From assembly GCF_003130705.1 (NCBI RefSeq), contig NZ_CP021354.1:4588001-4652000 (forward strand): DNA of 64,000 nucleotides, read 5' to 3'. Position 1 is the stretch's first letter. Every line of letters starts with the position of its first letter. Below, piece by piece: positions 25,696 to 35,580 of this stretch. Position numbers and translations under genes: made by a program. The notes below the pieces were generated by a model that was not told where the DNA came from, searched no databases, and saw only the letters and a list, made by a program, of their open reading frames with translations. The stretch is from Rhodococcus oxybenzonivorans (lineage in GTDB: Bacteria; Actinomycetota; Actinomycetes; Mycobacteriales; Mycobacteriaceae).

Positions 25696-26477
25696 CCCTG
25701 CACGCCGACACCGTCACCTGGAACCGCGGCGGCGCCCTGGTCGTCGACGGGGTCACGGTGACACCCGAACAGGGCGAGACCGTGGGACTGCTCGGTCCCA
25801 ACGGGTCCGGAAAGTCTTCACTCCTGCGGCTGCTGAACGGTGTCGTCCGACCGACAGCAGGTGTCGTGACCCTCGACGGCAACGACCTCACGACCGTGCG
25901 GCGCAAGGACATTGCGCGCGCCGTGGCGGTCGTGAGCCAGCACGCCGACACCGACGTCGACATCACGGTCCGCGACGTCGTGCGCCTCGGACGCATCCCG
26001 CACCGCGGAACCTTCGGCGGCGACCCGGCCGCCGACGACGCCGCAGTCGCGGCCGCGCTGGAGCACACCGGCCTCACGTCGAAGGCGGACCGGCTCTGGC
26101 ACAGACTGTCCGGCGGGGAGAAGCAGCGGGTGCAGATCGCCCGCGCCCTGGCCCAGGAGCCGCGCGAGCTACTGCTGGACGAGCCGACCAATCACCTCGA
26201 CATCCATCACCAGCTGGAGTTGCTGGCACTCGTCACACGGCTGCCCGTTACCAGTGTGATCGCCCTGCACGACCTCAACCTCGCCGCCATGTTCTGTGAC
26301 ACGGTGATCGTGTTGAAGGAGGGGCGGGTCGTCGCCGGCGGAACGCCCACCGCGGTCTTGACGTCCGAGTTGATCGCCCAGGTGTACAACGTCCGGGCCG
26401 AGGTTCTCGTCGACGAGGCGAAGGGACGACTGTCCATTCTGTTCGAGCCGGGGGCGATTCCCGTTCCCACGCACTGA
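25692..26477 (+). CDS. Iron-siderophore ABC transporter ATP-binding protein (FecE type)
   Basis: This 261-residue ATPase has Walker A GPNGSGKSS (residues 35-43), signature LSGGEKQR and Walker B LLLDEPTNHLD. The switch histidine follows in ALHDLNLA. The GTG start overlaps the permease stop (GTGA) and has AGGAGAG upstream, so translation is coupled. It energises siderophore import. Confidence 0.93.
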   Translation: MTLHADTVTWNRGGALVVDGVTVTPEQGETVGLLGPNGSGKSSLLRLLNGVVRPTAGVVTLDGNDLTTVRRKDIARAVAVVSQHADTDVDITVRDVVRLGRIPHRGTFGGDPAADDAAVAAALEHTGLTSKADRLWHRLSGGEKQRVQIARALAQEPRELLLDEPTNHLDIHHQLELLALVTRLPVTSVIALHDLNLAAMFCDTVIVLKEGRVVAGGTPTAVLTSELIAQVYNVRAEVLVDEAKGRLSILFEPGAIPVPTH

Positions 26478-26494
26478 GGACCTGGGGTGTTGTC

Positions 26495-27784
26495 ATGCGG
26501 GTCGACGATCGGGGTGACGTGACCGCGGGTGCTGATGGACGGCGGACGCGCTGGCGGTGGTCGTTCTTCAACGACCTCCGTCGAGCGACGCCTACCGTCA
26601 GGCTGCTCGTCCTCACCCAGTTGACGTTCAACGTCGGCTTCTTCATGGTCTTGCCCTACCTGTCGGTGCACCTGACCAGCAACCTGGGTCTCGGTGCGGC
26701 ACTGGTCGGCGTCGTACTCGGTGTTCGCACATTCTCACAGCAGGGACTGTTCTTCGTCGGCGGCACCCTCGCCGACAGGTTCGGTATCAAGCCCGTCGTC
26801 CTCGTCGGCTGTGTACTGCGCGTCCTGGGATTTCTCGGCTTGGCGGTTGTTGATTCTCTGACCGGAGTGCTGGTGGCGACGGTCCTGGTCGGCTTTGCGG
26901 CCGCATTGTTTTCTCCCGCAGTCGAGACCGCGGTCGCCATCGAGGCCGGCAAGAGCGAGCGTCGCGGTGGTCCGCGCCGGGTAGAGACATTCGCCCTTCT
27001 CTCGGTATGTAATCAAATTGGCTCTTTCACCGGTCCACTCGTCGGATCGGTGTTGCTGCTGGCCGATTTCCGTATCGCCTGTCTCGTCGCTGCGGTCATC
27101 TTCGTCGTCATCATCGCCGCGCACCTGAAATGGCTTCCGAACGAACGGGGTGAGCACCAAGACGAGCCATGGCACGGGGGATGGACAGACGTGGTGCACA
27201 ACAAACTGTTTGTGCTGTTCGCGATCGCCATGAGCACCCAACTGGTCGCCTACAACCAGCTGTACCTCCTGCTCCCTCTCGAAGTCGAACGGGTATGGGG
27301 ATCGCAATCGGTGCTGGGCTGGTTCTTCGCACTTTCGGCGGTCTTCGTCGTGACGGCGCAGTTGCCGATCACCCGCAGGGTTCAGAAGCGTTCCCCTCGC
27401 GTCGTCTTGCCGATCGGGTTCGCAGTGATGGCGGTGTCGTTCCTCGTCCTCGCGGCAACGGCTCCGCTTCGACTGAGCGGTGTCATCGGTCTGATCCCCG
27501 TGGCGGTCTTCGTGCTGCTGCTGGCGCTCGGGCAGATGATCGCGATGCCGCAGGCACGCGATTTGGTGCCCCGCTTGGCTGCCGAGCGGAGACTGGGTGC
27601 CTATTTCGGATTCATGGCGTCACTCGGTGGCATCGGTGTACTCATCGGCTCGGCCGCGCTCGGGTCGTTGATCGACGCTGTCCCCGAGACCGGCTGGGGT
27701 GCAGGAATTCCGTGGCTGGCAGCGGCTGCGTTTCCCATTGCCAGCGGATTGTGTCTGCGGACCGTGCTGGCCAGATTGCAGTGA
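26495..27784 (+). CDS. MFS transporter (DHA1-like) in the siderophore operon
   Basis: This 429-residue protein has about 12 membrane helices and the MFS loop motif GGTLADRFGIKPVV between helices 2 and 3. The N terminus is basic and cytosolic. It starts 17 bases after the ATPase gene, so it belongs to the iron-regulated operon. Likely roles are export of a siderophore or of spent ligand; drug efflux cannot be excluded. Confidence 0.85.
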   Translation: MRVDDRGDVTAGADGRRTRWRWSFFNDLRRATPTVRLLVLTQLTFNVGFFMVLPYLSVHLTSNLGLGAALVGVVLGVRTFSQQGLFFVGGTLADRFGIKPVVLVGCVLRVLGFLGLAVVDSLTGVLVATVLVGFAAALFSPAVETAVAIEAGKSERRGGPRRVETFALLSVCNQIGSFTGPLVGSVLLLADFRIACLVAAVIFVVIIAAHLKWLPNERGEHQDEPWHGGWTDVVHNKLFVLFAIAMSTQLVAYNQLYLLLPLEVERVWGSQSVLGWFFALSAVFVVTAQLPITRRVQKRSPRVVLPIGFAVMAVSFLVLAATAPLRLSGVIGLIPVAVFVLLLALGQMIAMPQARDLVPRLAAERRLGAYFGFMASLGGIGVLIGSAALGSLIDAVPETGWGAGIPWLAAAAFPIASGLCLRTVLARLQ

Positions 27785-28727
27785 GCTCGATCCCGTCGTG
27801 TTCCCTCGACGGACAAAGCTGCTGGCGAGCTGTCAACGTCGCCTTCGAAGGCCGCCGGCGAGCCGTCGAGCTGGCGTGGTGATCGGCGACGAGTTCTACA
27901 CCGCAGCACGCACGCACAAGCAGAACTTCGATGCCTCGAACGATCCGTTGATCCGGATGCTGCGGGAGATCGGCTCCGGGCTCCGGGGCGCGGCACCGTG
28001 GTCGGTAATGGCGTGGGGAGGTGGCCACCGACATCAAAGTTCGGCGGCGCGGCAGGTGTTGCGGGAGAACAGTCTCCGATACTTCGAGGGGGAGCCCACG
28101 GCGCCGGTGTACATGTGGCACAGCACGCTCGATGGGCGCTGGTCTAGGTCGCTGCACACTGACCAAAGACCGTGGATCGTTCATGGTCGCTCGACAAGAC
28201 TCAGCGGCGCGCGGTCGTGCAGTCGTTGGCGAGTGGGTGGCACGTGGGCTGGACCGAACCGTGAGGACGTCGAGAGCCTGACCGAGGTCGATCGACCGGG
28301 CCGAGTATCGGCGGCGAGCTCATGCCGCCGACCGGCGTCAGACCGCCGCAACTGCTTGACGTGCCGGCCGCCTGGTCCTGGGAATCGCATTTCTCCGATC
28401 ACCGCAAGCTGCGCAACCTGCTCGACGAACGCTCAGATCGAGGACAGCCGAGTGGAAGAACCGAAAATACCCTTCCCCCAGTTATTTTCACCCGCCGAAA
28501 ACAGAGATTGTGTCAACTGAACTGCTCCGTATCGCATCAGATGCATCATCCCCGGGCCGTGTGGTCCGGCACCTGAGCAGCGGCACGCACGGGCGCTTCG
28601 CAGCACCGCTGCCGGGTCAATTCCGATTTCGCAACCACCCGGTGATCACACCTTGCCTGGGCCGAGAGCGCCTCGGCGGGGCGGCACGGGAATGTGGACG
28701 GATCCTCCACATATCGGTTGGGATCGT
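27785..28727. other. Region of gene debris without an assignable gene
   Basis: The + frame that is open from 27699 to 28520 contains protein-like patches (GDEFYTAARTHKQNFDASN and YFEGEPTAPVYMWHSTLDG) between unlikely arginine-rich stretches. This suggests a decayed gene read in several frames. I do not recognise it. A 40-bp sequence at 28403-28442 recurs at 56000. Confidence 0.4.
28403..28442 (+). repeat. Dispersed repeat, copy A
   Basis: This 40-bp stretch is nearly identical to 56000-56040, differing by one substitution and one missing base. Looser similarity continues for about 50 bases further. The frame in copy B reads RKLRNLLDERLRSRPGERKY, so the pair may be two remnants of the same coding sequence. 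Confidence 0.6.
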
Positions 28728-29036
28728 AGTGAGGTCGTCCATTACTCCTTTTCGCGTGGCGCCGTAGCGTTTCCCTCGTCGTCGCTGATCATCCCCATGT
28801 GGGACGGGATCCTCACCGTCGACAGCGTCACCATGGCCGTCAACTACGGCCTCAACAAGGTCCGATTCACCAACCCCGTCCCCGCCGAGGGACGCGTCCG
28901 CCTGAACGCGACGCTGCAGTCCGTCGAGGAACTACCCAAGGGCGGTGTCCAGGTCACCATCGACGGGAAGATCGAACTCGAAGGCAGCGAGCGCCCCGCG
29001 GTAGTCGTCGAGGCCGTGTACCGCTTCTTCGAATGA
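28728..29036 (+). pseudogene. C-terminal remnant of a MaoC-like hydratase
   Basis: The last 100 or so codons match the end of a MaoC/hot-dog enoyl-CoA hydratase: ILTVDSVTMAVNYGLNKVRF, then NPVPAEGRVRLNATLQSVEE and PAVVVEAVYRFF. In whole proteins this is preceded by a substrate-entry half with an aspartate-histidine dyad. Here the upstream frame (from 28653) carries unrelated proline- and glycine-rich sequence. The N-terminal part has therefore been lost. Confidence 0.65.
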
Positions 29037-29592
29037 GCCAAGTCACGAGTCCTTCGCGCGATGCAGGCGCGGGGGTTCGTGACGCCGGTGAAGTCGGGCG
29101 GGCCGGGGATCGTGTGGTGGCAGTCGTCCATACTGTTCCCGGTCTTGTGCCGTTGCTTCCCGACAGTCTCTACCGGTGCATCCGAACGAATCCGCGATGT
29201 GTCGAGGGGTTATGTCGCACAATCCTTCCCAGGAGACACGGCGGGGTGTGCGGCCCGACTCCGTTCCTTCCGAGGATGCCCTCCCCACCGATACCCGCAC
29301 ATCGATCTACCTTTCACGATCCGTCGGCGACCGGCCAGTCCCGCCAGCCGCACCATTTGTGAGTCCCGCTTCTGCCGGCGGATCGTGTCACGTTCGACTC
29401 CGAAAGCGATGTATCCCGAATGCCTGATCACTACATTGGTGGCCTCGGCTTCCTGCGTGCGCGGGGCCGTCTCGGCCAGCACTGGCCGTGGCCGCCGCTG
29501 CTCCCGGTGCGGTCGCGGGTCGGTGCGCCACGGCCGCACAATGAGCCGCTGGTGCCCGCGTGCGGCGCGACCGAACGGTAACGCCCTCCTAT
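29037..29592. other. Intergenic stretch without a clear gene
   Basis: No frame on either strand shows a convincing domain. A minus-strand patch (NVVIRHSGYIAFGVERDTI) is protein-like but isolated. The stretch separates the debris from the MFS gene's terminator. Confidence 0.4.
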
Positions 29593-29632
29593 GTGAGTGG
29601 CCAAGCGTGCCCCGGCACGCTTGGCCACTCAC
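29593..29632. terminator. Hairpin terminator after the MFS gene
   Basis: A perfect 19-bp stem (GTGAGTGGCCAAGCGTGCC and its complement) has only two bases in the loop, so a few inner pairs must open. It overlaps the stop codon of the minus-strand MFS gene. Confidence 0.75.
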
Positions 29633-30804
29633 GTGTGGGTGAGGTGCCGGTCCTTCACCTTCCGGCCCACTGCCACGCACAGCAGCATCAGCAGTGCCGC
29701 CCCCACGAAGCAGGTGGCGTAGCCGAGGTGCGGGGCGAGGAGTGAGATGACGAACGGGACGGCGAAGCCGATGTAGATCAGGCAGTAGAACACCGCGACG
29801 GTCTGCGCGAGTTCGTTTGGCGGTGCCAGTTTTTCGACGGACGCGAGACCGGAACCGAGCAGGATGCCGTAGCAAGATCCGAGGAGGAACGCCGCGACGA
29901 CGATCGCGGCGACGGACAGCGCACCGCCGGTGTATGCGACCACGGTCGCGGCGCCGAAGCCCAGCACACCGAGGGCGATGCCGACCCGGATCCCGGCGGC
30001 GGCCTCGTCCAACTGCGACCACCGTTTGGCCCACGGCTGGATCACCGCCCCGGTGATCAGGGTCAGCGCCGCGACGAGCCCGGTGAACGCCACCGACGTG
30101 GAGCGCAGCGACTCGGACACGAGCGGTGGAAGGGTCGCGAACGACACGGTCGCTACACCGAACACCCACGGCGCCCAGGGGGCGATGCCCCACCGGAACT
30201 GGGGTGTCGCCAGCACCGACAGAGGTTTGGCGGTGAGGTCGGTCGCCCGGACCCGCACGTCGGGCACCGCCCACACCAACGCCAGGGCACCGAGCATCAA
30301 CGCGATGTGCACCAGGTACGGGAGCAGCTCGGGGGCGGGGAGCCACTGCGCGATCACTCCGGCGAACAGGGCCCCGCAGCCGAATCCCGCCGACAACGAC
30401 ACGGCGGCGCGGCGTGCACCCGCCCCGGCCGGGGCGGTGGAGCTGAGTTCCTTCATCCAGGCGGTGCCGGCGCCGAACGCCATGCCGGAAGCGAGTCCGG
30501 CCAGCACCCGGCCCAGATAGAGCAGGTCGGGGACGGCGGCGCCCGCGATGAGGACGAGGGAGGAGACGATGCCGACGGGAATCATCGGGCGGATCACCGC
30601 GCGCCGGCCGAACCGGTCGGATACGCGCCCGAAGTACAGCAGGGCGGGTACCAGCCCGACGACGTACGACGCGAGCATCGCGGTGAACGAGCCGTTGCCG
30701 AGACCGAGATGTTCGCGGTAGACGAGCTGCATCGGGGCGAACTGGTTGGCACCCCAGCTGACCGCGAACAGCGCGGCGGCGAGGCGGACCCAGGGCGGAA
30801 ACAT
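29629..30804 (-). CDS. MFS transporter
   Basis: This roughly 391-residue protein has about 12 membrane helices, with the MFS loop motif FGRVSDRFGRRAVI after helix 2. The ATG at 30804 follows GGGAGGATCAG; a GTG one codon earlier is also possible. It diverges from the amidase gene across about 140 bases and may share its control region. The substrate is unknown; export or import of an amide-containing compound would fit the neighbour. Confidence 0.85.
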   Translation of the reverse strand: MFPPWVRLAAALFAVSWGANQFAPMQLVYREHLGLGNGSFTAMLASYVVGLVPALLYFGRVSDRFGRRAVIRPMIPVGIVSSLVLIAGAAVPDLLYLGRVLAGLASGMAFGAGTAWMKELSSTAPAGAGARRAAVSLSAGFGCGALFAGVIAQWLPAPELLPYLVHIALMLGALALVWAVPDVRVRATDLTAKPLSVLATPQFRWGIAPWAPWVFGVATVSFATLPPLVSESLRSTSVAFTGLVAALTLITGAVIQPWAKRWSQLDEAAAGIRVGIALGVLGFGAATVVAYTGGALSVAAIVVAAFLLGSCYGILLGSGLASVEKLAPPNELAQTVAVFYCLIYIGFAVPFVISLLAPHLGYATCFVGAALLMLLCVAVGRKVKDRHLTHT

Positions 30805-30946
30805 CACCTGATCCTCCCAGAGCCCGTAGCGCGGCGAAGTATCAACACTTCACAGCTCGGGCCGCGGATTCCTGTGCACACTGGCCGTGTGCGGCGGGTT
30901 CGGCGATGTCTAGCGTCGACCCCTGAGCACGAGCCGAGGAGGACAT

Positions 30947-32308
30947 GTGTGGGGTAACGACGGCAGCTGGGTCGGCTCGGACGCGCAGACGATCGCACGC
31001 GCGGTGACGAACCGGGAGGTGTCCGCGAGTCAGGTGCTCGACGAGCACCTGGCGCACATCAAGGCCCGGAACCCGGAACTGAACGCCGTCGTCACCGTCG
31101 CCGAGGATCAGTCGATCCGGGCCGCCGACGACCTGGACATCCGGATCGGCCGAGGGGAGGACGTCGGTCCGCTGGCCGGGGTCCCGTTCACCGTGAAGGA
31201 CCTGATCGCGACCGCGGGTGTCCGGACGACGGCGGGATCGCGCGCGCTCGAGCACAACGTGCCTTCTGTCGACGCGCCCGCGGTGGCCGCGATGAGGGCG
31301 GCCGGCGCGATTCTCGTCGGGAAGACGAACACCCCGGAGTTCGGGGCGAGCGGCCTGACGCACAACGATCTCTTCGGGTACACGGTGAATCCCCTCCGAC
31401 CCGACGGTGTTCCCCGCTCACCCGGTGGGTCGAGCGGCGGCGAGGCGGCGGCGATCGCGTCCGGGATGAGTGTCGTCGGTCTCGGCACCGACTTCGGCGG
31501 CTCGGTCCGCTGGCCCGCCCACTGCACGGGTCTGCGGTCCGTGCGCCCGACGATCGGCCGGGTGGACTGCGACGGACAGTATCCAGGCGTCCCGTCGGGC
31601 GATCACCTGCTGACCAATCCGGCGACCATGCACGGCACGCTGCAGACGATCGGCCCGATGGCGCGGACACTGGACGACGCGGCGCTCGTGCTGCGGGTGC
31701 TCTCGTCGGCGCAGTACCGCTGGACGGACCCGGCTTCGGTGGACCTTCCGCGTCTCGACATCACGTGGGCGCCCGGCGACGGGACCGTCCCGGTGGACAC
31801 GGAGATTGTCGCGGCCGTGGCCGGCGCCGCCGGACGGCTCGGCGCCCGCCCGTACGAGGGCGGGGCGCTGTCGGAGGGCAACGATCTGTTCGGCAGGTTG
31901 CGTGCGGTCGAAACCCACACCGACATCACCGAACTCGGTACCGACTTCGGAACGAACATCGCCACGATGTTCGCCGACGCGCGGGACGTGGACCGGCGCC
32001 TGGTCGAGCGACTGTGGGCGCAGCGAGCGGAACTCATCCACCGATTGCTCGGCGAGATGGGCGACGTGCTCGTCCTTCCCGTCGCCTCGATCCCGGCGCC
32101 GCCGCTCGGCGAAGAACTGTTCGCCGTCGGTGGGCAGTCGCTCACGTGGGCTCAGGCCCTGGCGAGTTGCCGCGCGATCAGTGTGACGGGTCTGCCGTCC
32201 GTCGTCGTTCCGGTGGGAAGTACCCGGTCCGGGTTACCGATCGGCGTGCAGGTCGTCGGTCGCCCGTGGTGCGAGCACGTGGCGTTGGCCGTGGCCGCCC
32301 GGTTGTGA
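30947..32308 (+). CDS. Amidase (amidase-signature family)
   Basis: This 453-residue serine amidase has the complete Ser-cisSer-Lys triad: K84 (PFTVKD), S162 in GGSSGG, and S186 in FGGSVRWPA, at the usual spacing. It hydrolyses a carboxamide or similar C-N bond. The GTG start follows GAGGAGG; an overlapping ATG two bases earlier is in another frame. The GSVRWPA variant (family usual: GS-x-R-x-PA) keeps the key residues. It neighbours a CoA transferase and XdhC, in line with nitrogenous-compound catabolism. Confidence 0.92.
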   Translation: MWGNDGSWVGSDAQTIARAVTNREVSASQVLDEHLAHIKARNPELNAVVTVAEDQSIRAADDLDIRIGRGEDVGPLAGVPFTVKDLIATAGVRTTAGSRALEHNVPSVDAPAVAAMRAAGAILVGKTNTPEFGASGLTHNDLFGYTVNPLRPDGVPRSPGGSSGGEAAAIASGMSVVGLGTDFGGSVRWPAHCTGLRSVRPTIGRVDCDGQYPGVPSGDHLLTNPATMHGTLQTIGPMARTLDDAALVLRVLSSAQYRWTDPASVDLPRLDITWAPGDGTVPVDTEIVAAVAGAAGRLGARPYEGGALSEGNDLFGRLRAVETHTDITELGTDFGTNIATMFADARDVDRRLVERLWAQRAELIHRLLGEMGDVLVLPVASIPAPPLGEELFAVGGQSLTWAQALASCRAISVTGLPSVVVPVGSTRSGLPIGVQVVGRPWCEHVALAVAARL

Positions 32309-32331
32309 GGCGACCACGGCCGACGCGCGCG

Positions 32332-33519
32332 TCAGATCACCCGGTCTCGCCGCAGGCCCTCGATGTCTTCGTCGCTCAGCCCGAATTCACCGAGCACCTC
32401 GGCCGTGTCCTGGCCCAGCACCATCGGCGGCGCATTCCGGATGGGCAGGGTCTCGTCGTCCACCCAGAACGGACCCCGGACCAGCGGCACTTCCCCGCCG
32501 TCCGGTGTGCCCACCGGCTGCACCATTTTCAGCGCCTGCACCTGCGGGTCGGCGAAGGCCTGATCGATCGTGTGGACGGGACCGCACGGGATGCCCTCCG
32601 CGCGAATCGATGTGACCCATTCGGCGGCCGGCCGCACCGACAGCAGTTCGAGAAGTTCCTTGGTGAGCCGATCGCGGTGCGCGAGTCGTGACTGGCCGGT
32701 GCGGTATTCGGGCCGGTCGGCGAGGCCGGGGTCCCCGAGAACCTGGCACAGCGACACCCAGTGCCGGTCCGAGCCGGTCGCGATGATGATGGGGAAATCG
32801 GCCGTGGCGAACGTGCCGTACGGCGTGATGGTCGGGTGCGTGTTTCCGTTCGGCTCCGCGACGCGTCCGGTGCTCAGGTAGTTCTGCGCCTGGAACGACA
32901 TGATGGACAGGGCCGATTCGAGCAGCGACGTCTGCACGTGATGACCGGCGCCGTCATTGCCCCGGGACACGAGCGCCGCCGTGATGCCCAGCGCCGCATA
33001 GATGCCGGACACAGTGTCGATGATCGGGACGCCGACGCGCATCGGCGTGTGGTCGCCGGCCCCGGTCACCGACATCAGACCCGACATGCCCTGCGCCACC
33101 TGATCGAGTCCGGGTGAGAACTGCTCGGGTCCGGTCGGGCCGAAACCGCTGACACTCATGACAATCACCCCGGGGTTGTCCTCAGCGAGCGACTCCTGGT
33201 CGAGTCCCATGTCGGCGAGGACGCCGGGACGGAAATTCTCCACGATGACGTCCACGTCGACGGCCATGCGGCGCAGCAGTTTCCGGCCCTGCTCGCTGCG
33301 CATGTCGAGCGTGACGGACCGTTTGCCGCGGTTGACGGAGGCGAAGTACAGGCTGTCGCTGCCGTCGAACGGCGGCCACTGCCGGGAACTGTCGCCACCG
33401 GAACGGGTCTCGACCTTGATGATGTCGGCGCCGAAATCCGACAGCAGTGCCGTGCACAGCGGACCGGCGAGGGCCCGCGTGAGGTCGAGGACCCGGATCC
33501 CGCTGAGCAACTGATTCAT
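32332..33519 (-). CDS. Family III CoA transferase (CaiB/BaiF)
   Basis: This 395-residue protein opens with IRVLDLTRALAGPLCTALLS and has the catalytic aspartate at residue 139 in SPGLDQVAQGMSG. The RGKRSVTLDM and VENFRPGVL motifs are also typical. It transfers CoA between carboxylic acids. The ATG at 33519 follows GAGGATCC and removes 29 doubtful upstream codons. It converges with the amidase and diverges from XdhC. Confidence 0.92.
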   Translation of the reverse strand: MNQLLSGIRVLDLTRALAGPLCTALLSDFGADIIKVETRSGGDSSRQWPPFDGSDSLYFASVNRGKRSVTLDMRSEQGRKLLRRMAVDVDVIVENFRPGVLADMGLDQESLAEDNPGVIVMSVSGFGPTGPEQFSPGLDQVAQGMSGLMSVTGAGDHTPMRVGVPIIDTVSGIYAALGITAALVSRGNDGAGHHVQTSLLESALSIMSFQAQNYLSTGRVAEPNGNTHPTITPYGTFATADFPIIIATGSDRHWVSLCQVLGDPGLADRPEYRTGQSRLAHRDRLTKELLELLSVRPAAEWVTSIRAEGIPCGPVHTIDQAFADPQVQALKMVQPVGTPDGGEVPLVRGPFWVDDETLPIRNAPPMVLGQDTAEVLGEFGLSDEDIEGLRRDRVI

Positions 33520-33703
33520 GGTGGATCCTCGGTTCTCTGTGTAAGGAAGGGTGACCGTCCGAGAATTGCGGACCCGCCGATCGATAGCGATGGCGAGAAT
33601 GCACAAGCGGCCGCTGGGGATTTCGGCGCATTGTGTGCCGCGACGGCCGGTCGCCGCCGGTTAGCGTGAGGGTCCCGACGAAGCACCCGAGGAGTACGAG
33701 ACG

Positions 33704-34822
33704 ATGCGCGACATCCTGACGGGCCTGCAAGCGTGGTTCGATCGTGGCGAGAGCTTCGTCCTCGCCACGGTGGTACGCACCTGGAAGTCGTCTCCACGGG
33801 CACCGGGCGCAGCGATGGCCGTGTCGGAATCCGGTGAGGTGCTCGGAAGTGTGTCCGGTGGGTGCGTCGAGAGCGCCCTGTACGAGACGGCGCGGGACGT
33901 GCTGGCCGACGGACGGAGCCGGACCGAAGTGTTCTGTGTGGCGGACGACGACGCGATCGGTGTCGGTCTGACGTGCGGCGGCACCATCGAGGTGTTCGTT
34001 CAGCGTATCGGGCACAACGACTTCCCGGACTTCGCGAACGTGGCGCGCAGGATCCGCGGCGGTGAGTCGATCGCCGTCGTGACGGAGACCGGCGACGGAT
34101 CACGGACCCGGCGCTGTGTGATCACCGGGGACGGGGTCGCGGGCGACCTCGACCTGCCGGAGACCGATGTCGAGAATGTCCGCCGCCGTCTCGACGCCGG
34201 CGAGTCGCTGGTGTATCAGCTGCAGTCCGAGACGGCGTGCATGGTCGAGATCTTCGCGCCCCCACCGCGGATGTACATCTTCGGGGCCATCGACTTCGCG
34301 GCGGCCATGTGCACGCTGGGCGCGTTCGCCGGCTACCACGTCACGGTGATCGACGCCCGCGCAGTGTTCGCGACCCGCGCCCGATTCCCGGACGCCGACG
34401 ACGTCGTCGTGATGTGGCCGCACCGGTTCCTCGAGACCGCGCCGGTCGACCACCGGACGGTCCTCGCGGTGCTCACCCACGACGAGAAATTCGACATCCC
34501 GCTGCTGGAGCTGGCCCTGCGATCGGACGCCGCGTACATCGGCGCGATGGGCAGCCGGGCCACGCACGAGCGCCGGGTCGCGCTGCTGCGGGAACGGGGG
34601 ACGACCGCGGCGGAGCTGGCGCGGCTGCATTCCCCGATCGGCCTCGACCTGGGCGCCCGCACTCCCGAGGAGACCGCGGTGTCAATCCTCGCCGAGATGA
34701 TGAAGACGACCCGGGGCACCACCGGGCTCGAGCTCCAACAGCTGAGCGGTCCGATTCACCGTGATGTCGAAGTCCAGGAGTGCGTAGCCGGCGGGCCACC
34801 AGTCGCATCAGGGCGTGGGTAA
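33704..34822 (+). CDS. xdhC: XdhC-family molybdenum-cofactor maturation factor
   Basis: This 372-residue protein has both XdhC/CoxI parts. The N-terminal domain has SGGCVESALYE and LTCGGTIEVFV; the C-terminal Rossmann domain has FGAIDFAAAMCTLGAFAGYH and YIGAMGSRATHERR. XdhC binds sulfurated molybdopterin and loads it into xanthine-dehydrogenase-type enzymes. The probable client is the molybdenum hydroxylase at 40097-44150, about 5 kb downstream on the same strand. The ATG is preceded by GAGGAG. Confidence 0.88.
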   Translation: MRDILTGLQAWFDRGESFVLATVVRTWKSSPRAPGAAMAVSESGEVLGSVSGGCVESALYETARDVLADGRSRTEVFCVADDDAIGVGLTCGGTIEVFVQRIGHNDFPDFANVARRIRGGESIAVVTETGDGSRTRRCVITGDGVAGDLDLPETDVENVRRRLDAGESLVYQLQSETACMVEIFAPPPRMYIFGAIDFAAAMCTLGAFAGYHVTVIDARAVFATRARFPDADDVVVMWPHRFLETAPVDHRTVLAVLTHDEKFDIPLLELALRSDAAYIGAMGSRATHERRVALLRERGTTAAELARLHSPIGLDLGARTPEETAVSILAEMMKTTRGTTGLELQQLSGPIHRDVEVQECVAGGPPVASGRG

Positions 34823-34956
34823 TCGGACGCAGTTTCGGGTAACCGGATGTGGAGCGACGACGCGGGACGTCAAGGCGGTGGAAGGGGCGTCTCCGGCGCC
34901 GGTGTGGAACCCCTCAGCGGCGGCACCCCATTCCTTTCACCCGACATAGAGGCCTC

Positions 34957-35562
34957 ATGAACATCATCACCGCACTTCCCCTGGCCATACTGCGCGCGCA
35001 GTACACGATCGTGCGCTACCCCCTTCACCTGATCGACGACCAGGTCATCGCACACCTGGCACCCGGAGCACCGGCCCGACGGCTGTACCGGGGCGGCCTC
35101 GGCCTGCTCGATTGCGCCGTCGGCACCGTTCTGGGTCACCAGGACCGTGCCCATCGTGGTGCCGACGCCCCACCCAGCATCACCCTGGTCACCGGCACCG
35201 CGTCCGACACGGATGACGATCCCAGCGCCTCGGATATCGCTGCCGCCGAGGTCGAGACCGCCTCTCGATCCGCGGCCGTCGAGAACGCCGAGCTGAACGA
35301 GAAGGCGGCCCACCAACTCGACACCGATTCGCTCGCCGAGCACTTCGACGACATCGAGGTCCCGCGCCGGCACGAGCACTCCCCGACTACCGACACCGCC
35401 GACGCGGCGACCACCACCGTCATAACCCAGCTTGCGGACGCCGCGAGCACCGAACCCGACACGACACTGACCGGTGAGCTGGCCGACCGCGTAGCCGAAC
35501 TCGCCCGCGCCGACACCCCACCACCGGGCACCCGGACAACCCCGACCGGCAAACGCCACTAA
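34957..35562 (+). CDS. Hypothetical protein with alanine/threonine/aspartate-rich tail
   Basis: This 201-residue protein is not recognised. The first 60 residues look folded (ALPLAILRAQYTIVRYPLHL, then a second hydrophobic patch LGLLDCAVGTVLG) and could associate with the membrane or a partner. The rest is low-complexity, acidic and rich in A, T, D and E, so probably disordered. The ATG at 34957 has AGAGG five bases upstream. It converges with the NmrA-like gene and belongs to no clear operon. Confidence 0.6.
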   Translation: MNIITALPLAILRAQYTIVRYPLHLIDDQVIAHLAPGAPARRLYRGGLGLLDCAVGTVLGHQDRAHRGADAPPSITLVTGTASDTDDDPSASDIAAAEVETASRSAAVENAELNEKAAHQLDTDSLAEHFDDIEVPRRHEHSPTTDTADAATTTVITQLADAASTEPDTTLTGELADRVAELARADTPPPGTRTTPTGKRH

Positions 35563-35580
35563 TCTGCGGAGATCACGCGG

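Noticed and set aside
27699..28520. A 273-codon + strand frame after the siderophore operon
   Set aside because: It begins inside the MFS gene, lacks a ribosome-binding site and mixes plausible patches with arginine-rich nonsense, so it is described as debris instead of a gene.
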